A stretch of 64,000 bases of DNA from Alteromonas sp. KUL106 (lineage in GTDB: Bacteria > Pseudomonadota > Gammaproteobacteria > Enterobacterales > Alteromonadaceae). Positions 9,825-19,025 of this stretch are shown one piece after another (the first letter of the stretch is position 1; every line of letters begins with the position of its first letter). Under the pieces are notes generated by a model. The model saw only the letters and a list, made by a program, of their open reading frames with translations. It did no database searches and was not told the origin of the DNA. Both the position numbers and the translations under genes were made by a program. The stretch is from the NCBI RefSeq assembly GCF_009811415.1, contig NZ_BLIG01000019.1, positions 62,001 through 126,000 of the forward strand, written 5' to 3'.

Positions 9825-11152
9825 ATGGCGCATTTTATTGACCGAAGGTTAAACAGCAAAGGTAAGAGCACGGTGAACCGCCAGCGCTTTATCAAACGCT
9901 ATAAACAGCAGATAAAGCGCGCGGTGTCTGATGCAGTGGGCAACCGCTCTGTCACAGACGTAGATTCTGGCGAACAAATCAGCATTCCAGCAAGAGACAT
10001 TTCCGAACCTATTTTTCATACCGGACGAGGCGGTAGCAGAGATATCATCCATCCTGGTAACGATCAATTTATTGCTGGCGACAAAATTGACAGACCGCCG
10101 GGCGGTGGAGGCAAAGGTGCAGGTGAAGGTGACGCCAGCAATAAAGGTGAAGGCCAAGACGAGTTTGTGTTTTCGATATCTAAAGACGAATATTTAGACT
10201 TACTATTTGAAGACCTAGCACTACCAAATTTAAAGAAAAATCAGTTTGATAAAGTCACCCAATTTGAAACCTATCGCGCCGGTTACCAGACCGATGGCGT
10301 CCCGAGTAACTTAGACATTGTTCGTTCACTTAAAGGTTCTGTAGCTAGACGTATAGCCCTTACTGGAAGTGATAGAAAAGCACTTAGGGAGCTTGAAGAA
10401 AAACTCGCGCTACTTGTTGAAGATAAGCATGACAACACGCTCGCCATTGGCTACTTGTTGAAGATAAGCATGACAACACGCTCGCCATTGTCGCACTTGA
10501 GAAAGAAATAGGTGCTCTAAAAGCAAAAATCGCGCGGGTGCCGTTTATTGATACCTTCGATTTACGTTTTAAAAATTATGACAAGCGCCCGCTTCCCTCA
10601 AGTAAAGCGGTCATGTTTTGCTTGATGGATGTGTCTGGCTCAATGGACCAAGCCACTAAAGACATGGCAAAACGGTTCTATGTGTTGCTGTATCTGTTTT
10701 TAACACGAACCTACGAAAATGTGGATGTCGTCTATATTCGTCACCATACCCAAGCCAAAGAAGTAGACGAACAAGAGTTTTTCTATTCTCAGGAAACCGG
10801 AGGCACCATTGTTTCAAGTGCGCTGAAATTAATGGATGACGTTGTTCGTGAGCGGTACAGCGATGGGAATTGGAACATCTACGCAGCTCAAGCGTCAGAC
10901 GGCGACAACTGGGCAGACGACTCACCACAATGTCGCGATTTATTGACCGCTAAATTACTGCCTGCCGCTCGCTATTATGCCTATATTGAAATAACCGAGA
11001 GACAGCATCAAAGCTTGTGGCGTGAATATGAAAAAGTAGCAGCCACCCACGACAATTTCGTTTGTAAGCACATACAAACACAGGCCGACATCTATCCAGT
11101 ATTCAGAGAGCTATTCAAACGCTCTGAAAAAGATGCGCAGCAAGGAGCCTAA
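9825..11152 (+). pseudogene. yeaH: YeaH/YhbH-family (DUF444) gene broken by a 41-bp tandem duplication
   Basis: The family partner of PrkA, with a VWA-like C-terminal half (MDVSGSMDQ, a metal-site-like DxSxS). Translation from the ATG at 9825 (after AGGTGG) runs as a normal YeaH N-terminus ([36 protein letters not shown]), but shifts frame inside an exact 41-bp direct repeat at 10409-10490 and stops at 10511. The remaining 200 codons continue in another frame to the stop at 11152. Removing one repeat copy restores one frame of 428 codons, close to E. coli YeaH (427 aa). It is therefore a recent frameshift, a switchable allele or an assembly error. The spoVR gene starts directly after it. Confidence 0.9.
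10409..10490 (+). repeat. Exact 41-bp tandem duplication
   Basis: Bases 10409-10449 are repeated without change at 10450-10490; the flanking bases differ on both sides, so the unit is exactly 41 bp. As 41 is not a multiple of three, it shifts the yeaH frame. Confidence 0.97.
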
Positions 11153-11153
11153 T

Positions 11154-12701
11154 ATGACAAACGACGTTTTAGCAAAAGAAAGCCGCAAACCAGAATCTCC
11201 AAAACGTTTTTTATTGAGCGACGGCCCCGATTGGACGTTCCCGCTAATTGAAGAATATGAGCAGCACATCGACCGCATTGCCAAGAAATTCAAGCTAGAC
11301 ACCTACCCCAATCAAATTGAAGTGATCACAGCTGAGCAGATGATGGATGCCTATGCCAGCATAGGTATGCCGCTTAACTACACGCACTGGAGCTTTGGTA
11401 AAAAGTTTATTCAAACCGAGCAGCAGTACCGTCGTGGGCAAATGGGGCTGGCTTATGAAATCGTAATTAACTCTGACCCCTGCATTGCATATTTAATGGA
11501 AGAGAACACCATTACTATGCAAGCCTTGGTCATGGCTCACGCATGCTATGGTCACAACTCATTTTTTAAAGGTAACTATTTATTTAAGACGTGGACTGAC
11601 GCGAGCTCCATCATCGATTACTTGGTTTTCGCCAAAAACTACATTGCCAAGTGCGAACAGAAATACGGCTATGAAGACGTTGAGAATGTGCTCGACTCCT
11701 GTCATGCGCTGATGAACTACGGTGTTGACCGCTACAAACGCCCGCAGAAGATTTCTTTACAAGAAGAGAAAAACAGGCAGGAAGAGCGCGAGGCCTACCT
11801 GCAATCACAAGTAAACGAACTTTGGCGAACATTACCTAATAACCCACATAGCAAACACAAAGAAAAAATTCGTTTTCCCCAAGAGCCCCAAGAGAACCTG
11901 CTTTATTTTATAGAGAAAAACGCGCCGTTGCTTGAGCCGTGGCAACGTGAAATTGTGCGTATCGTAAGGAAAATTTCACAGTATTTTTATCCGCAGAAGC
12001 AAACGCAAGTGATGAATGAAGGCTGGGCGTGTTTTTGGCACTATCACATTTTAAACGAGATGTACGATGAAGGATTGGTGAGCGACCGCTTCATGATGGA
12101 GTTTTTACATAGTCACTCCAGTGTGGTCATGCAGCCGGAATACAATAGCCCGTATTATTCAGGTATCAACCCATATGCCCTTGGGTTCTCTATGTTTATG
12201 GACATTAAACGGGTATGTCAGTCTCCCACCGAGGAAGACTACCAATACTTACCCAGCATTGCAGGAAAAGATTGGCTGCAAACCGTCCACTTTGCTATGG
12301 AGAACTTTAAAGATGAAAGCTTCATCAGTCAGTTTTTATCGCCCAAAGTTATTCGCGATTTTAAGTTGTTCGCTCTCGAAGATGACACCACAAAGCCCTT
12401 TATCGCGGTGAGTGCTATCCATGATGAAATGGGGTATCAAATTATTAAGGAAAAGCTTTCTGCCCAGTACAATTTGAGTAATTTAGAACCTAACATTCAG
12501 GTACACAATGTGGATGTTAGGGGTGACCGTTCACTAACCCTTCGCTACATTCCACAACGGGGTATCCCACTTGGCGAATCAAAAGATGAAGTGATGCGCC
12601 ACCTGCACAGGCTATGGAAGTTTGATGTACGATTAGAACAAGACAATGGTGATGATGGCGTTGAAGTGATATCGGAATGCAAGCGTGCTGCGCAGGCTTG
12701 A
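11154..12701 (+). CDS. SpoVR-family protein (YcgB)
   Basis: SpoVR/YcgB family, third gene of the PrkA cluster; the molecular role is not established. The family signature is clear: SDGPDWTFPLIEEYE near the N-terminus, EIVINSDPCIAYLMEENT, a conserved histidine and cysteine cluster (HACYGHNSFFKGNYLF), NEGWACFWHYHILNEMYD, and INPYALGFSMFMDI. The ATG at 11154 follows AAGGAG and lies one base after the yeaH stop, so its translation probably depended on coupling to yeaH. The premature yeaH stop at 10511 could reduce its expression. About 515 aa, full length. Confidence 0.93.
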   Translation: MTNDVLAKESRKPESPKRFLLSDGPDWTFPLIEEYEQHIDRIAKKFKLDTYPNQIEVITAEQMMDAYASIGMPLNYTHWSFGKKFIQTEQQYRRGQMGLAYEIVINSDPCIAYLMEENTITMQALVMAHACYGHNSFFKGNYLFKTWTDASSIIDYLVFAKNYIAKCEQKYGYEDVENVLDSCHALMNYGVDRYKRPQKISLQEEKNRQEEREAYLQSQVNELWRTLPNNPHSKHKEKIRFPQEPQENLLYFIEKNAPLLEPWQREIVRIVRKISQYFYPQKQTQVMNEGWACFWHYHILNEMYDEGLVSDRFMMEFLHSHSSVVMQPEYNSPYYSGINPYALGFSMFMDIKRVCQSPTEEDYQYLPSIAGKDWLQTVHFAMENFKDESFISQFLSPKVIRDFKLFALEDDTTKPFIAVSAIHDEMGYQIIKEKLSAQYNLSNLEPNIQVHNVDVRGDRSLTLRYIPQRGIPLGESKDEVMRHLHRLWKFDVRLEQDNGDDGVEVISECKRAAQA

Positions 12702-12710
12702 CGCCTGCGC
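12690..12710 (+). terminator. Hairpin at the spoVR/MFS convergent junction
   Basis: GCGCAGGC/GCCTGCGC with a five-base loop, overlapping the spoVR stop. No clear T-run follows, so termination is only possible, not certain. Confidence 0.4.
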
Positions 12711-12720
12711 TCAGCATTTG

Positions 12721-13935
12721 CTAACTGTTTGAAAGCGCTTTAGCGCTTTCCATGTCTTTTCTTGAGCACAGCAATAAAGATAAAGCACCGATCGTCGCAA
12801 AAACGGCAGCGGTAACAAATGTTTCATAGGCGTTAGTGCCCTGCTGCCACTGCTGCCCCGCCATATAGTTCCCAAATGCCCCACCCAGTCCAAATGCCAC
12901 GCTTATGTATACCGCTTGTCCTCGGCTTTGATATGCCTTTGGCAAAAACTGATGAATAAAGTGCACCGATACCGCATGGGTTAACCCAAAGCTTAAAGCA
13001 TGAATAAGCTGACTTAAAACGATCACAATAAAACTATCAGCAAATGCCGCCATCACATACCAGCGAACTCCGGTCAGCGCGATGCTCACAAACAATAATT
13101 TCCACACGCCAAACTGGCAAATAAGTCTACGGGCGATAAGAAATATCCCCACCTCTGCAAGGACACCTAGCGCAATGAAAATACCGGTCTGCTGACCGCT
13201 GTAATCAAGATCGCGCATGTAAAGCGCGAAAAAGCCATAGTACGCACCGAAGCTAATCTGCAAACACGCGGAAGAGAAAATAAATACGGCGAAGGGCTTT
13301 TGCTTTGCGTATTTCCAGATACTTCCTGCCGCAGCGCTCTCATGAACAGCTTCTTTTGGTGCCCGTATGAATAAAGTACTCATAAATAACAGTGCGAGCA
13401 CACCAATACTGGCATGAACGGGCGTGTCGGTAGAAAAAATATCGAGGGCTTTCCCGACGCTTACCGTAAGACAAATAAAACCAACGCTCCCCCATAGCCT
13501 TATTTGCCCGTACGTGGCTTTACTCTTCGCCACTGTATTCATGGTAATGACTTCAAGTTGCGGCAGCACCGCAGTCCAAAACATCATCATAAGGCCGAAA
13601 GCCAGCGTCAGTCCCCAAAAGCTGGTGAAGTAAAGAACGGAACTGAAAGTAAGGACGGTAAGCAAGCATCCTAGACGCATAACGCCTAGCGCGTTACCTG
13701 TTTTATCGGCGACGCCAGCCCACAATCCTGGTCCTAAAATTCTGGCAAGGGTTATAACTGCAAAAAGCTCGCCGATCTCCGCTGAAGAAAATCCCCGCCC
13801 ATCAAGAAAGATCCCAAGATACGGTACAAGCACGCCAAGCTGCCCGAAATAAAGCCAGTAGGTAATAGCGAGTATTAACAGTGCGGTTTTGCTGCTTGTG
13901 GCAGTTTCTGTGTTAGTTGCGCCCTTCAGTGACAA
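12721..13935 (-). CDS. MFS permease, HcaT/LacY-like group
   Basis: Twelve-helix major facilitator permease of 404 aa in the inner membrane. It resembles the MFS_1-like group that includes the 3-phenylpropionate transporter HcaT and nucleoside:proton symporters (YWLYFGQLGVLVPYLGIFLD at the N-terminus; GRGFSSAEIGELFAVITLAR; ARILGPGLWAGVADKTG, the loop 2-3 motif; SFGLTHAVSVHFIHQF). The substrate cannot be told. The start appears to be TTG at 13935, after CGGAG. Convergent with spoVR, and separated from aroC by the aroC terminator. Confidence 0.85.
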   Translation of the reverse strand: MSLKGATNTETATSSKTALLILAITYWLYFGQLGVLVPYLGIFLDGRGFSSAEIGELFAVITLARILGPGLWAGVADKTGNALGVMRLGCLLTVLTFSSVLYFTSFWGLTLAFGLMMMFWTAVLPQLEVITMNTVAKSKATYGQIRLWGSVGFICLTVSVGKALDIFSTDTPVHASIGVLALLFMSTLFIRAPKEAVHESAAAGSIWKYAKQKPFAVFIFSSACLQISFGAYYGFFALYMRDLDYSGQQTGIFIALGVLAEVGIFLIARRLICQFGVWKLLFVSIALTGVRWYVMAAFADSFIVIVLSQLIHALSFGLTHAVSVHFIHQFLPKAYQSRGQAVYISVAFGLGGAFGNYMAGQQWQQGTNAYETFVTAAVFATIGALSLLLCSRKDMESAKALSNS

Positions 13936-13952
13936 TTTCCATCTCCGTATGC

Positions 13953-13984
13953 AAAAACGCCACTACCCAAGATAGGTAGTGGCG
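13953..13984 (-). terminator. Rho-independent terminator of the prmB-aroC unit
   Basis: Ten-base perfect arms CGCCACTACC/GGTAGTGGCG, loop of seven, with TTTTT following on the minus strand. It lies 135 bp past the aroC stop and next to the start of the MFS gene. Confidence 0.88.
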
Positions 13985-14119
13985 AGTCGTTAAAGTAGTA
14001 AGCACAGAGCCTCAAGCATGCTGCGCTTTTAAAGTGCTGGGCGTGTTTAGCGTAAAACACCTAGCCTCAAGCGCTTGTAAAAAGGCTTACCTCAATGACG
14101 ATAAGCCGACACATAACGA

Positions 14120-15217
14120 CTAGGCTTGGCCTGCAATAGGCTTGGTCGTCGATAGCACGCCTGCGTTTTGTGCACGGTGACGTAGCAAGTGGTCCATTAA
14201 TACAAGCGCGAGCATGGCTTCCGCGATAGGCACAGCACGAATGCCCACACAAGGGTCATGGCGCCCTTTGGTGACAATATCAATTTCTTCGTTGTCTTTG
14301 TTAATGGTTTTACCCGGCACAGAAATACTGGACGTAGGTTTTAATGCCATATGGACTTCAATATCCTGGCCCGTAGAAATGCCGCCTAATACACCACCTG
14401 CATGGTTAGAGGTAAAGCCATCAGGAGTAAGCGTATCGCGGTGTTCACTGCCTTTTTGATTGATTACATCAAAGCCATCGCCAATCTCAACACCTTTCAC
14501 GGCATTAATCCCCATCATGGCGTGGGCGATTTCCGCATCTAATCTGTCAAAGACGGGTTCGCCAAGACCGACAGGTACATTTTTTGCCACGACTGATACT
14601 TTCGCGCCAATACTGTCGCCTGACTTCTTCAGGTCGCGCATGTACTCGTCCAACGCATCTAGCTTAGATTCGTCCGGACAAAAGAACGGATTCGTATTGG
14701 TTACGCTGTGATCCACAGTCTCTACCTCAATAGGGCCAAGCTGAGACAAATACCCTAGCACTTCAATGCCGTGCACTTCTTTAAGGTACTTTTTTGCAAT
14801 TCCACCCGCAGCTACGCGAATAGCCGTTTCACGGGCAGACGAACGTCCACCACCGCGGTAATCTCGGCTACCGTACTTTTGATCGTAGGTATAGTCAGCG
14901 TGGCCTGGGCGAAAACGGTCTTTAATATTGCCGTAATCTTGGCTTCGCTGGTCTTTATTTTTAATCAATAAACCAATGCTTGTGCCCGTGGTTTTACCTT
15001 CAAACACACCAGATAAAATTTGTACTTCGTCGTCTTCTCTTCGCGCCGTGGTGTAGCGAGAAGTACCAGGCTTACGTCTGTCTAAATCAACCTGAAGATC
15101 TTCCTCTGTGATCTCAAGCCCTGGAGGGCAACCGTCTACAACACCGCCAATTGCAATGCCGTGGCTTTCACCAAACGTGGTTACAGTGAAAAGTTTTCCG
15201 AAGCTGTTACCTGACAT
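14120..15217 (-). CDS. aroC: Chorismate synthase
   Basis: Final step of the shikimate pathway, 5-enolpyruvylshikimate-3-phosphate to chorismate, using reduced FMN. The family signatures are plain: [51 protein letters not shown] and [14 protein letters not shown] in the N-terminal half, and [18 protein letters not shown] near the C-terminus. 365 aa, standard. It begins 9 bp after prmB ends, so the pair forms an operon; prmB-aroC is a common order in gammaproteobacteria. Confidence 0.97.
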   Translation of the reverse strand: MSGNSFGKLFTVTTFGESHGIAIGGVVDGCPPGLEITEEDLQVDLDRRKPGTSRYTTARREDDEVQILSGVFEGKTTGTSIGLLIKNKDQRSQDYGNIKDRFRPGHADYTYDQKYGSRDYRGGGRSSARETAIRVAAGGIAKKYLKEVHGIEVLGYLSQLGPIEVETVDHSVTNTNPFFCPDESKLDALDEYMRDLKKSGDSIGAKVSVVAKNVPVGLGEPVFDRLDAEIAHAMMGINAVKGVEIGDGFDVINQKGSEHRDTLTPDGFTSNHAGGVLGGISTGQDIEVHMALKPTSSISVPGKTINKDNEEIDIVTKGRHDPCVGIRAVPIAEAMLALVLMDHLLRHRAQNAGVLSTTKPIAGQA

Positions 15218-15226
15218 AATTAACTA

Positions 15227-16162
15227 TTAATCCTTACTACTAAAATACTGTACTAGCGTGTCTTTCTTCACGGCGAAAATGCCTGAACCGCCGTTTTCAA
15301 ACTCGAGCCATATTACTTCTAATCCAGGGAATCTTTCACTCATATGCACTTCACTATTTCCCACTTCGACAAATAACCAACCGCCGTCGTTAAGGTAAGT
15401 TGGCGCTTCTTTAAGCATGATGTCGACTAATTCTAGGCCGTCTTCACCAGCGGCAAGAGCAAGCTCGGGCTCGTGATGATATTCTTCTGGCAGGTCAGCC
15501 ATATCCTCTGCATCAACGTAAGGTGGGTTAGACACGATAAGATCGTACTTTTGCCCTTCTAAACTTGAAAACAGATCTGACTGGATAGGATAAACACGGT
15601 GGCTTAGCCCGTGTTCTTGAATATTAATGTCAGCCACCTCTAATGCATCAGTGCTGATATCTACCGCATCCACCTGGGCTTGGGGATATGCATGGGCAAG
15701 GGCAATAGCAATACACGCACCGCCTGTACACATATCAAGAATACTTGCTGGCGTTGATTCAACAAAAGGTGCAAATTCTTTTTGGATAAGTTCGGCAAAC
15801 GGCGAGCGGGGTATAAGCACTCGTTCATCCACATAGAATGGCATACCGCAGAACCACGCCTCGTTAGTGATATAAGGCAGAGGCATACGTGTTTGAACTC
15901 GCTTCAAAACAAGCTCAGCAATTTTCTCACGTTCACTTTTGGTCAAACGCGAGTTAAACATATGTTCGCCCACCTGCTCAATCATCGGGTGAGGTAAATG
16001 AAGCGCTTGCATGACAAGGCTCGTCGCCTCGTCCCACGCATTGTCTGTACCATGACCAAAATACAATGCAGCATCATTGAAACGGCTGGTCGCCCATCGC
16101 GTCATATCTAGCAATGTATGTAGATCTTCAATGGCTTCTTCGAGGTAAAACTTATCAGTCAT
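15227..16162 (-). CDS. prmB: Ribosomal protein uL3 glutamine N5-methyltransferase
   Basis: SAM-dependent methyltransferase of the HemK/PrmB family. The SAM-binding motif ILDMCTGGACIAIALAH and the catalytic NPPY (SNPPYVDAEDM) are present; RSPFAELI and EPELALAAGEDGLELV fit PrmB rather than PrmC, as does its place before aroC. The ATG at 16162 (MTDKFYLEEA) gives 311 aa, the usual size; an upstream in-frame ATG would add 15 residues. Neither has a strong ribosome binding site. Confidence 0.92.
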   Translation of the reverse strand: MTDKFYLEEAIEDLHTLLDMTRWATSRFNDAALYFGHGTDNAWDEATSLVMQALHLPHPMIEQVGEHMFNSRLTKSEREKIAELVLKRVQTRMPLPYITNEAWFCGMPFYVDERVLIPRSPFAELIQKEFAPFVESTPASILDMCTGGACIAIALAHAYPQAQVDAVDISTDALEVADINIQEHGLSHRVYPIQSDLFSSLEGQKYDLIVSNPPYVDAEDMADLPEEYHHEPELALAAGEDGLELVDIMLKEAPTYLNDGGWLFVEVGNSEVHMSERFPGLEVIWLEFENGGSGIFAVKKDTLVQYFSSKD

Positions 16163-16313
16163 GGTGTTTGGGTACATCAAAAATTTCAAAGCTGGTATCA
16201 TACCCAAACTTAATACTGATTCACATAATTAACTACCCTGTGAAGCGCACCAATCGTTATAAATTAGGCGTTTTAGTTCGTTCAACCTTTGTTTGACTAC
16301 CTAGCTATTGTTG

Positions 16314-16952
16314 ATGAAAACTTTCAAAAAAGAACTCAAAGCATTAAAAAAACAGCTTTCTGAACCTAAACGTCAAACAGGGCAGGCTAGACTGAGGGGG
16401 AAAAGTGATGTCATTGATGAGGAAGATACCCTTTCTTTTGCCGATGCTATGCAGGGGGTTACGCCTTTGTCCCAAGATAAAGTAGCGCCCGATACACAAG
16501 TTGAGTTATTTAAAAAATCGAAGCAGGTTAAAGGCAAACATCTCAAACACAGCAAGCAATTGGCGGCGAGCTTCGACTTTTCCGATATGTATCAAGCTGC
16601 ACTTCCCCAGGAAGGCCCTATGCGCTTTTGTAAAGAAGGCGAATCGACACACATAGTAAAGCAGCTGCGTCGCGGCGACTACTCGCCAGAAATGACCCTT
16701 GATTTACACGGCTTGACCCGTGAAATGGCGAAGGCTGAACTTGCAGCCCTTATTTACACGGCAAGAAAAGAAATGATTGATTGTGTATGCGTAATGCATG
16801 GGTTTGGACAGGGTGTATTAAAAGCCGCCCTGCCCCATTATTTAGTTCAACATCCACACGTACGAGCGTTTCATCAGGCTCCCCTTGAATACGGTGGACA
16901 AGCAGCACTTTTGGTGCTTATCGACATACCGCTTCAAAACAACAAACGTTAA
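16314..16952 (+). CDS. smrB: Smr-domain endonuclease, ribosome rescue factor SmrB
   Basis: SmrB family: cleaves mRNA at collided ribosomes in E. coli. The basic, coiled N-terminal extension (KKELKALKKQLSEPKRQTG) is followed by the Smr domain (about residues 125-205) with LDLHGLTREMAKAELAALI, the motif DLHG, and VMHGFGQGVLKAALPHYL, where the second GxG region sits. The ATG at 16314 gives 212 aa; a TTG two codons earlier is possible. Divergent from prmB, as in many relatives. Confidence 0.92.
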   Translation: MKTFKKELKALKKQLSEPKRQTGQARLRGKSDVIDEEDTLSFADAMQGVTPLSQDKVAPDTQVELFKKSKQVKGKHLKHSKQLAASFDFSDMYQAALPQEGPMRFCKEGESTHIVKQLRRGDYSPEMTLDLHGLTREMAKAELAALIYTARKEMIDCVCVMHGFGQGVLKAALPHYLVQHPHVRAFHQAPLEYGGQAALLVLIDIPLQNNKR

Positions 16953-16981
16953 ACGATGTGAGCGAAGCCCTAAAACGCCGT

Positions 16982-17107
16982 TTATTTGTCTTCATCTGCA
17001 CTGTTGTGCATAAACAAATAGGTGTAATACATCATCATCGCTACAATAATCCCAATGCCTAACAGTGAGCCCCATACCACTGGGTCTTTCATCATAGTCC
17101 ACAACAT
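16982..17107 (-). CDS. Small membrane protein, DUF3149-like
   Basis: A 41-residue protein with one membrane helix (about residues 11-33: WGSLLGIGIIVAMMMYYTYL) and a short acidic tail (NSADEDK). The start is marked by AGAGGAG seven bases before the ATG. The KDPVVWGSLLG pattern recalls the DUF3149 family of tiny inner-membrane proteins; function unknown. Convergent with smrB, 29 bp from its stop. Confidence 0.7.
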   Translation of the reverse strand: MLWTMMKDPVVWGSLLGIGIIVAMMMYYTYLFMHNSADEDK

Positions 17108-17303
17108 AATTTGTTCTCCTCTTAAACTGAGTTAATAGTAAAAGAGAGTTGAAGTCGGCATGATGATCTAGATCAATAGCCATTTTTAGCGTGCAAAAGG
17201 CCTGATGTTTTGTTGATCCAAGTCAAAAACGTGTATTCGCAAGCAGAGCTTTGACAACCAAACGAGCACCACGCTCCCTAACATTGTATGTGTTATTGGA
17301 TAA

Positions 17304-17450
17304 CTAGTTATAACGATTGAATAGGTTCAGGTTTCCTTCTCTGCCAAGCAGGAGTTCAGCATTTCGACAGAGCTCTTCCATCGACTCACTAACTTGAATA
17401 GAGAAATTCGGAGGTGTTGCTCGGTATATCAAATAGCACATTATTGACAT
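17304..17450 (-). CDS. Possible small protein of 48 aa
   Basis: Open frame from the ATG at 17450 to TAG at 17304 with a natural-looking composition (MEELCRNAELLLGREGNL). It can be extended upstream in frame to a stop near 17480. A perfect AGGAGG plus ATG at 17484 opens a different frame that ends after 31 codons at 17389, so the region may be one small gene with a frameshift, or nothing. The remaining gene-free parts of 17108-17587 show no other feature. Confidence 0.3.
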   Translation of the reverse strand: MSIMCYLIYRATPPNFSIQVSESMEELCRNAELLLGREGNLNLFNRYN

Positions 17451-17587
17451 TGAAAAAGCGATATTGGTGCTGACTTCCTACCATGGCGACCTCCTGTTAT
17501 GCCTACAAAATAGTTAAGGGGTGTATCTTAACTAAGATCAACATCTGTTGGTTTTATCGAGTCTTTCTATGTTTCTTGGGTGCGTAT

Positions 17588-18046
17588 TTACCTTTTAGCC
17601 TGAACTAATTGCTCGATTTTATGGGCCTGCGTAGAAGCGAGTATTTTCCGGCTCAGCCACTCTGCCGCTTCTTCAGTATTGTCAAAATATTGATAAGGAA
17701 GAGAAGTAGATGCATAAACTCTAGACCAAAATACTTCCTGCATTGCTTTTCCTTCCGGCTCATGGAGCACAATCGCAGTAGCAATTAAACCGACAGATAC
17801 CGCCTTTGTGACGATGGCTTTGCCTGAATTCGTCGCTTCCATTGGAGCAAGCGCTAAACCATGTACGTTTACCAAACTTCCCCAACATGGAATGTCGATT
17901 TTCTCTCTTTCGGATCCAACGACGTCTTCGTACTTTTGCATGAATTCAAGATTAAACGGACCGACTAGGTCGATGAACAAAATTCCCTGTTTCTCTGAAA
18001 ATCGCGCGTGAACTTCTCCATGCGCCAAAAATTTCTGTCTATCCAT
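17588..18046 (-). CDS. Conserved-looking soluble protein behind a Fur-box promoter
   Basis: Not recognised with certainty. About 152 aa, soluble, no signal peptide. The alternating strand-helix pattern and the ending YFDNTEEAAEWLSRKI resemble SpoIIAA/STAS-like proteins, but this is only a shape likeness. The ATG at 18046 follows GGAGGTAAG; an upstream ATG at 18058 sits before this site and is less likely. A 25-bp Fur-box-like palindrome lies about 80 bp upstream, with a matching promoter, so the gene is probably iron-repressed. Nothing else shares its transcript. Confidence 0.7.
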   Translation of the reverse strand: MDRQKFLAHGEVHARFSEKQGILFIDLVGPFNLEFMQKYEDVVGSEREKIDIPCWGSLVNVHGLALAPMEATNSGKAIVTKAVSVGLIATAIVLHEPEGKAMQEVFWSRVYASTSLPYQYFDNTEEAAEWLSRKILASTQAHKIEQLVQAKR

Positions 18047-18125
18047 ACTTACCTCCATACAAAAGTATAAGACATGAATTCGTTTTTTGCTGAGCTCTTT
18101 GATATCAAAAAACTTTAAATTTAGT

Positions 18126-18150
18126 ATTGCAAATAATTCTCATTTGCAAT
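18126..18150. promoter_or_regulatory. Fur-box-like palindrome with promoters in both directions
   Basis: Arms ATTGCAAAT (18126-18134) and ATTTGCAAT (18142-18150) are perfect complements, with the Fur-like core ATGAGAATTATT on the minus strand. Plus strand: TTGCAA (18127-18132), 17 bp, TATCTT (18150-18155). Minus strand: TTGCAA (18149-18144), 17 bp, TACTAA (18126-18121). Both promoters overlap the palindrome, as expected for a repressor site. Confidence 0.65.
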
Positions 18151-18161
18151 ATCTTGAGTAT

Positions 18162-18242
18162 GCCTGTTCGACGTGAGTTAAAAAAACGGTCTTGGCTTAG
18201 CGTCGCTGAGGGATAGACGCCCGTCTATCCCTCTTTTTTTTT
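18162..18242 (+). ncRNA. Candidate iron-regulated small RNA
   Basis: Inferred transcript of about 80 nt from the plus-strand promoter in the Fur box to a strong terminator. No open frame with a ribosome site is seen in it. The 5' part contains an unpaired A-run (GTTAAAAAAACGG), a possible Hfq or target-pairing region, and CGACG/CGTCG could form a first stem. The layout (Fur box, about 80 nt, intrinsic terminator with nine T) is that of RyhB/PrrF-type RNAs; no sequence likeness to RyhB is claimed. Confidence 0.45.
18208..18242 (+). terminator. Strong Rho-independent terminator
   Basis: Perfect 12-base arms GAGGGATAGACG/CGTCTATCCCTC followed by nine T on the plus strand. No plus-strand protein gene ends near it, so it most likely ends the short transcript from the Fur-box promoter. 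Confidence 0.9.
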
Positions 18243-18290
18243 GTAAAACCAGCCTTTTTTATCGCTTTTTTTCATTTTTCTAAACGCATA

Positions 18291-18317
18291 AAAAAAGCGA
18301 CGATAACGTCGCTTTTT
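18291..18317 (-). terminator. Bidirectional terminator after the transglycosylase gene
   Basis: GCGACG/CGTCGC with loop ATAA, A-run before and T-run after on both strands; 16 bp past the stop of the gene at 18333-18971. Confidence 0.85.
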
Positions 18318-18332
18318 GTCGGGAATAATGCG

Positions 18333-18971
18333 CTAACTAAATAACTTCATAAACCAGCCTTTTTGCAAGTCCTCTTCGCAGGTTTTAAGCTGAGTTGCGT
18401 AGCGTAGCGAACGCGCTTTCACCTTTGCCGCCACTTTCTTAAGCCATGGCTTTCTTTCATAGCTTTTGCGTTTATATCCGCCCCAGCCTTCATGATAGTT
18501 TAAATACTGTGCGTAAGCGTCCCACTTCGAAATACCGTTTACTTTTTGTGATTTGTAGATAAACCAACCCATAAAGTCGATAGCGTCTTCAAAATCATCC
18601 CTGTCTGCGCCACTATTATCCGTCTCTCTCATATAGTCTGCCCATGTCGGCGTTTTAGCTTGAGAGTACCCATAGGCCGAACTCACACGCCCCCAAGGAA
18701 TAAGCCCGAAAAACACGTAATCGCGAGGTGGGAGCGCATCGTGACGGAAAGAGCTTTCCTGATACATCATGGCCATGGGCACGTGAATAGGGACCCCCCA
18801 TTTATCACGGGCATCAGCAGCTGCATCATACCAATCGTTCTTTTCGTGAAAAATTTCGCACAAATTACTGATGTCTTTAGGAGGCGTAGTTGCACACCCT
18901 GCGATAAGCAGAGGAAAAAGAACGATGAGAGTTGATAAAAAAATAACCAATTTTTTGAACTTTTGGTTCAT
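18333..18971 (-). CDS. Lipoprotein with a lytic-transglycosylase-like (SLT) domain
   Basis: A lipoprotein signal ends in LIAGC (residues 22-26). The mature protein has the transglycosylase SLT shape: MAMMYQESSFRHDALPP holds the candidate catalytic Glu, followed by SSAYGYSQAKTPTWADYM, the family pattern of Gly-Tyr-Ser-Gln, and YLNYHEGWGGY, the third motif. It should cleave peptidoglycan with formation of anhydromuramyl ends. 212 aa. The specific family member is not recognised. It has its own terminator. Confidence 0.8.
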   Translation of the reverse strand: MNQKFKKLVIFLSTLIVLFPLLIAGCATTPPKDISNLCEIFHEKNDWYDAAADARDKWGVPIHVPMAMMYQESSFRHDALPPRDYVFFGLIPWGRVSSAYGYSQAKTPTWADYMRETDNSGADRDDFEDAIDFMGWFIYKSQKVNGISKWDAYAQYLNYHEGWGGYKRKSYERKPWLKKVAAKVKARSLRYATQLKTCEEDLQKGWFMKLFS

Positions 18972-19025
18972 AACTTGTCTTAACTAATGTTCTAGTAAAA
19001 TGTGTGTTTCCCTGGAACCCTTCGA

